Part shown: positions 58,001-64,000 of the stretch, in pieces
Layout of the letters: each line of letters begins with the position of its first letter
How positions within the stretch are numbered: the first letter of the stretch is position 1
Source: JAAFHI01 sp039793685
Lineage (GTDB): Bacteria; Acidobacteriota; Blastocatellia; Chloracidobacteriales; Chloracidobacteriaceae
DNA length: 64,000 bases
Assembly: GCA_039793685.1 (NCBI GenBank)
Contig: JBDRAL010000083.1
Span: 62,001 to 126,000, forward strand
Direction: 5' to 3'
Translations under genes and position numbers: made by a program
Notes under the pieces: generated by a model
Databases searched by the model: none
Seen by the model: the letters and a program-made list of their open reading frames with translations, nothing else
What the model was told of the DNA's origin: nothing

Positions 58001-60985
58001 AGAGCCCTTTTTACTCCCGCTTCCCTGAGTGCCGCCGACCAGGAACGGCTGTTCCCGCACCTTCTCCAGCGGAGTCGAACCGAACTGGTCACCCGCATTC
58101 TTGAAGCCCTTGAAATCGGGACCCCGGGACGGAATACCGATCCTTCCATGACGGGTTTCAACGTCAATGGCATTCCGGAAATGTCCAAGGAAAATCTCTG
58201 TTTTGACTGGAATGGCGACGGCGTCATCGAGCCGCCCCACCTTCCCTTTCAAACCGGCTCCACCATTCCGGAAACGGTCGGATCGACCACGGCCGGCGCC
58301 GCCTCGTCGGTTGGATACTCGGTCGAAAGCAACGTCAATGCACTGTTGCCCAGCAGCCTGCGGGTTCTTCACGACCAGCCCGCGGTCAACACGCTGAACA
58401 CGACCGAAAACGCCACCACTTCCAAACCGATTGAACTGATTTTCTGGGAAGCCGATTCGGATGGCTCAAACGGTGGGGGAACGACCGAAACGTGGGACAC
58501 CACCACTTATCAGGGACAGGCCCTGACCAATGCCGATTTTGCGGCCCTGGCGCCTCTCGTTGCCGGTTCGGCCAATCTTCTGGGGCAAGCAGACCCCGGA
58601 AGTAAGGCCCAGGCCGCAACGTTTGCCCCATCAACCGGCTTTACCGAAACCGGCACCAACCGGAACTGCTGGCGGATCAAGGTTCCTTACAACACCTTTG
58701 GCGGCACCGTCACGGTGGGGAGCCCCGCCGTCACCGTGAACGTTCGCGAAGCGGTCGCCATCGTCTTCCAGCACCCGCTCGCCAGCCGTGTCTACAACAG
58801 TTCCGACCCGACCGCCGTTGCTCCAAAAGTTGCCATTGGCATCGATTCGACCGGGACGGGTCCCACCACTTCGACGGTGGGCACGGGCAACCAGATTCCC
58901 AACCTGAACATGGAAACCCAGATCGGGCGCCGACTGGGTCAGGGTGACGCCCATTACTCATTCCCCGGCCATGCGTTCGTGGCCTTCCAGCCCAATGTCA
59001 ATCCGGCGCTCCCGCCCACAGCCGGCTCGGATCTGATTCCCAAACTCAGAATCGTGATGGACCAGGCGTTCCCGATAAATGTGTATGACCAAAGGGAGGG
59101 CCGACATTTCTCCAGAAACTATGCCTTCCAGGGGATTGCCACGGCCGCTGATTACTACACAACCGACGTCGGCGCCGGAGGTGGTCAGATTCTTCAAGCC
59201 AACTGGCCCAACTGGCCCGCCTCGGGAACTGGCGCCAACCAACTTGCCGATACCCAGAGGATTCTGGCCGACATGGGTCAAAGACTTCCGCAGCCGAGTC
59301 CCGTGGCATACGAAAGACGCGGGGTGTTGAGCGTCACGGAATTCAACATGGGGAATCTGAAGCGCCTTTTCCGTGGCGACTTCAATGGATACCTTGCCCA
59401 GGCCGATGCCCTGACCGCTGCCATCCACGGGACCCTTGGGGCCCCCGGCAATCCGGCCGGATTCGTTGACGGCAGACCCAGAGATAACCCCAACACACCC
59501 GAGGTCGAGGGGACGAACTCCGGACTGATCGACATTACCGACAACGGGTTCATCGTTTACTTCTCCGACCGCCGGGGCGATGACAACAATGACGGAATTT
59601 ATGAGTTCAACGATGTTTTCGGTGAAAACAACGTCCTGAACGAACTTGATAACTGCATCGAGAACGACCCTGCGTTTGACGGCATTGCAAACTCGCCCGG
59701 CCCGAAACCAGGCGACGGAAAAATTCGCCGCGACGTGGAAGTCGAAACCCAGCCCATCAACGGGGCGGGTGGTCGTCGGACACCCGACCTGAACAATCCG
59801 GCTCGAACCGGTGAAGGTCCGCACGGATCAATTCCGGTCAACGACGGTTTTGAATATTTCAGCGGAAACATCATCCGGAACGGCACCCGACGGATTCGGA
59901 TTTTCGCCGCCGACGGATCATCAACCGAAACGGTGGTCGTCAACAACGCAAACCTGCTTCCGGCCGATGCCCTTCTTTCCCAGCTTTCGACCGCCGGTGC
60001 CCGACAAGGCGGCGGCGGCACCGCGGGTGAAGGTGGCGTCTTCTGGCGAATGGTGGATTCCGCCAAGACCGGGCGGGTACGGGCCTTCCGCCGGGCCCTC
60101 CGACTCATCAACGCACAGGACATCCCTCGGTGGTACATTTCCCGTCCCGACGGTCAGGACCGCGGATTTACCGGGTTGGCGCTGGTCACCGAAAACCCGA
60201 TGTTCAGTTACGGGAACGTGAACACCATCGGAGTCGCCAATAACCTTGCCCCAACCGCCCCCTTCTATTCCTTCGACACCATTGCCGCGGGTGGCCCGAC
60301 CCGTTCCGAGGATTACTGCCAAACCGGAAACGCCAACCGCCCCGCAGGTGAAGATGCGCTTGGCACGTTCGGGAACGACATGGTCAATAATCCCAACGAC
60401 CGGATTCTTCATGGGTCGCTCTCATTGATGGCGGACGGGATTACCATCCATTCCAATGCCTGGCAGGACGGAAGGATGTTCATCTGCCCGTTCGGTACAA
60501 CCAAACGTCCACAACAAAAAATTCAGCGGTACGCCGCCCGAACATTTGTGAAAGCGGCATGGCTGACGGGAACCGGAAAAGCCGGCGACGGCCAGAACAA
60601 CATCACCGGTCAGTGTCAAACCAATAATAACGATGCCGCGGACATGTCCGACTCGGATGCAAACAACACCCAGGGCGGTCTCCACAACTTCCCGAGATTC
60701 ACGGAAGACTGGGGTGGCGCCGGAGGCGTCGCCAGTTCCGCCAACTTCAACTACAACGGTTCGTTCATCTTCCAGTTCTACAGCCACCAGGCCAACGGCC
60801 CCTGGATGATTCGCGGCCCCAACACCGACGGCGGGACCAGTCTTTACAACGCGCCCAATCCGCGTAACTGGAACTTCGACGTCAGTTTCACCCGCGCCAA
60901 CGGGATTCCTCCGGGGACGCCGCGACTGACCTTCTACAAGAACGGCAGCTTCCGGCAGATATTCCTCGAAAACAATCCCAACTGA
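55082..60985 (+). CDS. Giant PilX-like pilus-associated protein
   Basis: The 1,967-residue protein has a PilX-like hydrophobic N-terminus, RQRGVALAIAVILLGVLLVF, without the Glu+5 of true pilins. The remainder is a large Asn/Thr/Gly-rich, mostly beta region. Two sequences look like calcium-binding loops: DWNGDGVIEPP (near residue 1040) and DDNNDGIYEFND (near 1500), as known for PilY1-type tip adhesins. The start may instead be the ATG at 55010, which overlaps the previous stop; I prefer 55082 because AAGGAG precedes it. Such a protein may be the tip adhesin of the pilus made with the two upstream prepilins. Confidence 0.8.
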   Translation: MKFSVPAPIRFRANASRQRGVALAIAVILLGVLLVFTSVSATLMTSEARQTSAQYLNTRTYNAAMAYLESMTSNFNVLFATNQNPSPAEINNLVDPGRAPKLKTSSDSLYRFTADAPYVPPSVGQQRTTQIKTPPYDGLNAIERRYVIGATAHAIGTGGADQPAEARIIRELSNYQVPIFQFAAFGFDNLEISPGPRLDLGGRAHVNRHLFLSASNGPINFWGRVTVVGQVCTLVKINGFANGGTMNVYQPSSTSLVAVQPSVPSGTAPDFTSGTTAIVSPSVDWNIADDPATPNATGGTPGTAGPTGLVISNVAPLLLPTQTQNFNPIEIIRRANPNEQQFLDPPDNTLVNPLLASRYFNGRQPVQGSVIRILLDDDLADFPTGGPGPLAYDLDRLSNPQDALFNAFWMANNPNVRQFNPFGGSDLPDASSATNPAGTGGTAQTFNASGVLTNANNQRVLPPQTNIVNRQPEFESDGNNGSITASRKHSYIKIELLVNNNPPNPPVRYDITPHILNLGITSGPIPMTTVNGTAPSGVENTMTYNAVYALNDGGSIRRLQNPTMGDSPDNFLPFLAESTTNAFIGEFAQAFGAAPAISLSYGNPGVPSYGNPALLPGNQSVNTTFWFEPNSILTFQRTNIPFSPQDYRAGLTEHVSMTYADAQTVSDRGVNVNSTLLGRVDGNGQPTNSAAGYPAKFKSLIAKPYFRFTDDFLNNSYVKGSFDPGPDGVAGNADDTFLMANPFRTLPKTQVFNDESPSRDDKRMERFARKVRVCAARVRTSTGVVGTGTPQADTATPRYSVTQLTSSATGPLNPSVTLTSANPTVVPNFTTDYNALLANNTNFWTNNPSTVGDNGRILKIERTIDNFLRQNIFVPGIPGFYALANNNRNPNGTLNTTTGYERSGVDVTGDNLLDTEVGLNNGFAGPNSSLNTTTTTAATAGAVPTNYVASTDGVTDIQELTPFANISDAALLRRALFTPASLSAADQERLFPHLLQRSRTELVTRILEALEIGTPGRNTDPSMTGFNVNGIPEMSKENLCFDWNGDGVIEPPHLPFQTGSTIPETVGSTTAGAASSVGYSVESNVNALLPSSLRVLHDQPAVNTLNTTENATTSKPIELIFWEADSDGSNGGGTTETWDTTTYQGQALTNADFAALAPLVAGSANLLGQADPGSKAQAATFAPSTGFTETGTNRNCWRIKVPYNTFGGTVTVGSPAVTVNVREAVAIVFQHPLASRVYNSSDPTAVAPKVAIGIDSTGTGPTTSTVGTGNQIPNLNMETQIGRRLGQGDAHYSFPGHAFVAFQPNVNPALPPTAGSDLIPKLRIVMDQAFPINVYDQREGRHFSRNYAFQGIATAADYYTTDVGAGGGQILQANWPNWPASGTGANQLADTQRILADMGQRLPQPSPVAYERRGVLSVTEFNMGNLKRLFRGDFNGYLAQADALTAAIHGTLGAPGNPAGFVDGRPRDNPNTPEVEGTNSGLIDITDNGFIVYFSDRRGDDNNDGIYEFNDVFGENNVLNELDNCIENDPAFDGIANSPGPKPGDGKIRRDVEVETQPINGAGGRRTPDLNNPARTGEGPHGSIPVNDGFEYFSGNIIRNGTRRIRIFAADGSSTETVVVNNANLLPADALLSQLSTAGARQGGGGTAGEGGVFWRMVDSAKTGRVRAFRRALRLINAQDIPRWYISRPDGQDRGFTGLALVTENPMFSYGNVNTIGVANNLAPTAPFYSFDTIAAGGPTRSEDYCQTGNANRPAGEDALGTFGNDMVNNPNDRILHGSLSLMADGITIHSNAWQDGRMFICPFGTTKRPQQKIQRYAARTFVKAAWLTGTGKAGDGQNNITGQCQTNNNDAADMSDSDANNTQGGLHNFPRFTEDWGGAGGVASSANFNYNGSFIFQFYSHQANGPWMIRGPNTDGGTSLYNAPNPRNWNFDVSFTRANGIPPGTPRLTFYKNGSFRQIFLENNPN

Positions 60986-61008
60986 TCCGGGCGGGGTTTC
61001 ACACTCAA

Positions 61009-61045
61009 GAGCGGAGGTCGAAAGGTCTCCGCTCTCTTTCTTTCT
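61009..61045 (+). terminator. Intrinsic terminator after the pilin cluster
   Basis: GAGCGGAG (61009-61016) pairs with CTCCGCTC (61027-61034), followed by TCTTTCTTTCT. It lies 23 bases after the stop of the giant protein gene. Confidence 0.9.
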
Positions 61046-61135
61046 GCGTTTCCTTTGACTTACGCAACCAAAAATCTTACTTTTCCGCGACGTTAACCAA
61101 TCTCGAAACCATGTGCCTCGTGCCATCGCCCGCCG

Positions 61136-61858
61136 ATGATGTCTCAGGAAGAACTTCACGATACCGACCTCCAACCGGAAGCTGACGACACTCCCGATAT
61201 CGACATCGAGGAGGGGCCGCTCACGCTTCAACTGGAAGCCATTGCCGACGAAGCGCTTCCCCTTCCGGTTTCGACCGGTGGGCGCGACAAATCGGAGGAC
61301 CTTGCCCTGGTTCACCGGTGTCGCATGGGCGACTCGGCGGCGTGGGAACACCTCGTCCGGATGTACTCCCGGCGGGTGTACAACCTCGCCTATCGGTTCG
61401 TCAGTCGTCACGAACAGGCCGAGGATCTGACGCAGGATGTCTTTCTGCGGATTTACCGTTCCCTCGACCAGTACAACCCGGAAGTCGGCGACCTGAGCAA
61501 CTGGCTGCTTCGGCTCGCCCGGAATCTCGTCATTGATGACTACCGTCGCCGCAAACGGCAACCTGTCGAAAAGGGCGACGACATCGAAACCCACAGCCAC
61601 TACCTGAGCAACCGGACCGAAAATCCCCATCGCTCCATCGAGCGCAAGGAACGCAACCACCTGATCATGGAGGCCATCAGCAAGCTTTCCCCTGATCTCA
61701 AGCAATGCGTCATCATGCGCGACATCGAGGAAATGACGTACCAGGAAATCGTTGACCGCCTCAAAATCCCTGAAGGCACGGTCAAATCCCGGATCAACCG
61801 GGGCCGCATCGAACTCGCCCGCATCCTGCGCCGGATGAAGGTGGTGAGCATCGACTGA
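61136..61858 (+). CDS. ECF-type RNA polymerase sigma factor (RpoE-like)
   Basis: The 240-residue protein has an acidic 55-residue N-terminal extension followed by region 2 (VRMYSRRVYNLAYRFVSRHE, AEDLTQDVFLRIYRSL) and region 4 (YQEIVDRLKIPEGTVKSRIN). Adjacent ATGs at 61136 and 61139 are equally possible. No anti-sigma gene adjoins it. The acidic extension might regulate activity, but this is inference. The repeat pair at 61861 begins just after its stop. Confidence 0.92.
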   Translation: MMSQEELHDTDLQPEADDTPDIDIEEGPLTLQLEAIADEALPLPVSTGGRDKSEDLALVHRCRMGDSAAWEHLVRMYSRRVYNLAYRFVSRHEQAEDLTQDVFLRIYRSLDQYNPEVGDLSNWLLRLARNLVIDDYRRRKRQPVEKGDDIETHSHYLSNRTENPHRSIERKERNHLIMEAISKLSPDLKQCVIMRDIEEMTYQEIVDRLKIPEGTVKSRINRGRIELARILRRMKVVSID

Positions 61859-61860
61859 AA

Positions 61861-62013
61861 AAGGTGTCGGGTATCGGGTGTCGGGTTTCAGTTCAATCCC
61901 GCATTGAGTTTCCAAACAGTCGTGTTTTTCAAGTCGTGTTTTCTTCTCAAACGAAACCTGAAAACAAAAAATCCGGTTTGACCTGAAACCCGACACCCGA
62001 TACCCGACACCTT
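61861..62013. repeat. Perfect 31-base inverted repeat between two convergent stop codons
   Basis: The arm at 61861-61891 (GTGTCGG/GTATCGG units) is exactly complementary to 61983-62013, with a 91-base spacer. The first arm starts 3 bases after the sigma factor's TGA; the second ends directly beside the dprA stop. Confidence 0.95.
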
Positions 62014-63123
62014 TCAAAGTTTTCTCACATAAAACTTGCCCGGCAGCTCACGGACCACCTCCTTCATTTCAAGTCCGAGGAGGGCGGTCAGAACCGCGCC
62101 GTTCGAAATTCCCGCCGACTGGAAGAGTTGGTCGATATGAACCGGCGTATCCAGACCAATGCGGGCGAAGACGGCTTTTTCATCTTCCGAAAGATCGGGT
62201 TGGGCGGGAGGCAGGAAGGCAGTTTCCCCGCGTTTCATCAGAAGCCGGAGTTCATAACTGAATTCCGCCACCACATCCCGCCAGTCCATGACGAGTTTTG
62301 CCCCGTCCTGAATCAGCCGGTTCGGGCCGATTGACTTGGCCGAGGTCAGATTTCCGGGTACGGCGAACACTTCCCGCCCCTGCTCCATCGCCAGCCTGGC
62401 CGTGATGAGCGAACCGGACTGTTCCGCCGCCTCCACGATCACCACCCCCAGACTCAGACCTGAAATCACCCGGTTCCGGTACGGAAAGTTCTGCGGCAGC
62501 GGCGGCTTGTCGAAAGGGAACTCGGTGACCAGCGCACCGCGTTCGGCGATTTTTCCCGCAAGTTTTTCATTTTCCTTGGGATACACGTCGTCGAGGCCCG
62601 TTCCCATGACGGCGATGGTCCGTCCATCGACTTCCAGCACCGCCTCGTGCGCCGCCGAGTCGATTCCTCGCGCCAGCCCTGAAACGACCGTGATGCCGTG
62701 GGACGCCAGATCGCGGGCGAACTTCGCCGTGATGTTCCGACCGTAGGTAGAACAGTGACGCGATCCGACGATGGCGACCCTTGGTTGCGCCATCGACCCG
62801 GTCCAATCTCCACGGATGAAAAGGATGAGCGGGGCATCCGGAACTGCCTTGAGACAATCCGGATAATCAGTATCAAGAATGGTCACCATCCGCCCTCCGG
62901 ACTTGCGGAGGGCCTCAATCTGGGAATCGACCATCTGGAAACCGCGTTTTTCCAGAATTCCGGAAATGACTGTTTCGGGTAATCCGGCCTCCCGAAGCTG
63001 GCGGGCGTCGGCCCGGAACACAGCCCCGGGAAACCCAAAACGTTCCAGCAATTTCCTCCCGGTCACCGGACCGATTCCGGGAGTGTTGATCAAGGCAATC
63101 AGCGCCAAATCTTCCTGTTGCAT
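62014..63123 (-). CDS. dprA: DNA-processing protein A
   Basis: The 369-residue protein has an N-terminal HhH/SAM-like part (INTPGIGPVTGRKLLERFGF), then the Rossmann-like DprA core with VAIVGSRHCSTYGR and SGLARGIDSAAH, and a C-terminal winged-helix domain (IDQLFQSAGISNGAVLTALL). DprA loads RecA onto incoming single-stranded DNA during natural transformation. The ATG at 63123 is preceded by GGAAAG. It is alone on its transcript and convergent with the sigma gene. Confidence 0.95.
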   Translation of the reverse strand: MQQEDLALIALINTPGIGPVTGRKLLERFGFPGAVFRADARQLREAGLPETVISGILEKRGFQMVDSQIEALRKSGGRMVTILDTDYPDCLKAVPDAPLILFIRGDWTGSMAQPRVAIVGSRHCSTYGRNITAKFARDLASHGITVVSGLARGIDSAAHEAVLEVDGRTIAVMGTGLDDVYPKENEKLAGKIAERGALVTEFPFDKPPLPQNFPYRNRVISGLSLGVVIVEAAEQSGSLITARLAMEQGREVFAVPGNLTSAKSIGPNRLIQDGAKLVMDWRDVVAEFSYELRLLMKRGETAFLPPAQPDLSEDEKAVFARIGLDTPVHIDQLFQSAGISNGAVLTALLGLEMKEVVRELPGKFYVRKL

Positions 63124-63320
63124 AGCTTTCCTTTCCAGAACAAAAGTGACTTGAGACTGGAGAAGCAAATGCCGTGCCTAAAGATCAAGAATTATTCAAA
63201 TTATATTTTTTAAAAGGATTGAAAGTGAAATTCGGCGGTGTTATACGGTAATGCATAAGAACAAATTTGTGACTTTCCCCGAATCGATGCCATTTTTCCA
63301 TGCTTCGGTTCAGGCTTCCG

Positions 63321-63359
63321 ACCACACCTTGAGTGGTCCGCCGGGCACTGCCCCGGCGG
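63321..63359. other. Two adjacent hairpins in the leader region of the last gene
   Basis: ACCAC/GTGGT (63321-63325 with 63333-63337) and CCGCCGGG/CCCGGCGG (63338-63345 with 63352-63359) form consecutive stems. They lie about 225 bases before the TonB receptor gene and 200 bases from the dprA start. The surrounding 63124-63584 holds no convincing gene; AT-rich sequence at 63184-63220 may be a promoter region. I could not match this to a known riboswitch. Confidence 0.45.
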
Positions 63360-63584
63360 TGGCGTTTTGACCCTCCAGCCACGGATCAAGTCACTCCCTT
63401 CCCGGATCGTGGGGAGGAAATAATTCAAACCGCCCGCCCTTTCCCTCGCCACATGGCTGAGGACATGGACGTGCGTCCGGATTCCATCCAACCTGCTTTA
63501 TCATAAAAGCCGGATGGCTGGTTCTTTGTCCAAAATCGGAACTCCCGAAAAAGGACAAAAAACAACCAATGAGGAGAAAAATAC

Positions 63585-64000
63585 ATGAAGCCAACCAGGG
63601 AAAAGCTGAAAGCGTTCCTTCCGGTCGCGCTCGGCTTGCTTTTTGCTCTTTTCAGCTCGGTCGCCTTCGCCCAGGAACGTGACGGCAACATCGAAGGAAA
63701 AGTGACGGATAGCCAGGGGGCCGTCATCGCCGGAGCCGCGGTCAAGGTGACCGGAGGCTCGGTTACCCGAACCACCACCACCGACGAGCGGGGTTACTAC
63801 CGAATCCAGGGTCTGCCCCCGGGTATTTACTCGGTGGAAGCCAGTTCGGCGAACTTCGCCACCAACGAAATCACGTCGGTGGAAGTGGTTCTCGGAAAAA
63901 CCACCATCCTGAACCCCGAACTCAAACCAGGGTCAACCACCGAAATCGTGACGGTTTCGGCGGAAAACACCGCCGCCATCAACACGACCGACAGCAAGGT
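63585..64000 (+). CDS. TonB-dependent receptor, N-terminal part (runs off window)
   Basis: The reading frame from the ATG at 63585 continues to the window edge, about 138 residues. GAGGAG lies 8 bases upstream. A signal peptide (FLPVALGLLFALFSSVAFA) is followed by a CarboxypepD_reg domain with DSQGAVIAGAAVKVTGGS and DERGYYRIQGLPPGIYSVEA. The end (TEIVTVSAENTAAINTTDSK) resembles the linker before the plug. It is a paralogue of the receptor at 32302-34812 and marks this as an Acidobacteria-type OmpA/TonB-like receptor family. Confidence 0.88.
   Translation, partial: MKPTREKLKAFLPVALGLLFALFSSVAFAQERDGNIEGKVTDSQGAVIAGAAVKVTGGSVTRTTTTDERGYYRIQGLPPGIYSVEASSANFATNEITSVEVVLGKTTILNPELKPGSTTEIVTVSAENTAAINTTDSK

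Noticed and set aside
63185..63584. Short minus-strand frames upstream of the last gene
   Set aside because: They have no ribosome-binding site or recognisable motif and lie in a probable leader region.

Overview
The window is 64 kb of GC-rich (about 60%) bacterial chromosome. It suggests an Acidobacteriota member, most likely Blastocatellia-like. The grounds are TonB-dependent receptors with an N-terminal carboxypeptidase-regulatory domain, a Ser/Thr kinase with an N-terminal Cys motif and a PEGA domain, a hybrid histidine kinase with a 14-repeat propeller sensor, a Uma2-family nuclease and a class II (B12-dependent) ribonucleotide reductase. This is inference from gene families; there is no rRNA in the window, and I saw no tRNA, CRISPR array, IS element or prophage.

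Layout. 1-6.4 kb: an alpha/beta hydrolase and a wax-ester synthase/DGAT (minus strand), then a secreted GH27 alpha-galactosidase and a secreted M14 metallopeptidase (plus). 6.8-8.6 kb: a PilB/GspE ATPase. 8.8-15.7 kb: a minus-strand run of hydrolase, proC, methyltransferase, SCP2 protein, aldehyde dehydrogenase, a PD-(D/E)xK-like protein and an iron alcohol dehydrogenase. 15.9-18.3 kb: two cysteine-rich exported proteins and an ATP-grasp enzyme. 18.4-22.9 kb: the large hybrid sensor kinase. 23.1-25.2 kb: three tandem AIM24 paralogues. 25.4-29.5 kb: a TlpA-like thioredoxin protein, a low-GC hypothetical, a sigma / membrane protein / Spy-like operon and a Uma2 protein. 29.6-37.5 kb: an LPG-synthase-TM protein, a GT39 transferase, a TonB receptor, a twin ClpX-type zinc-finger protein and a secreted dikinase-like protein. 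37.6-41.3 kb: an NYN-like protein, an MscS channel with a cNMP domain and a secreted esterase. 41.4-46.8 kb: a five-gene ABC operon whose binding protein is fused to an OmpA domain. 47-52.6 kb: a DUF1223 protein, nrdJ and a Ser/Thr kinase. 52.8-61.9 kb: two prepilin-like proteins, a giant PilX-like protein and an ECF sigma factor. 62-64 kb: dprA and the start of another TonB receptor.

The most striking feature lies between the genes. About 16 loci carry arrays of roughly 7-base units, often as an inverted pair around a spacer, and most start at or within about 15 bases of a stop codon. In at least four genes the array supplies the last codons and the stop. The second candidate for something new is the ABC operon, where the binding protein carries an inner-membrane anchor and a peptidoglycan-binding OmpA domain and is encoded with two uncharacterised coiled-coil proteins. 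Other points of interest are the 1,967-residue pilin-like protein, the exported dikinase-like protein with reversed domain order, and the two cysteine-rich exported proteins.
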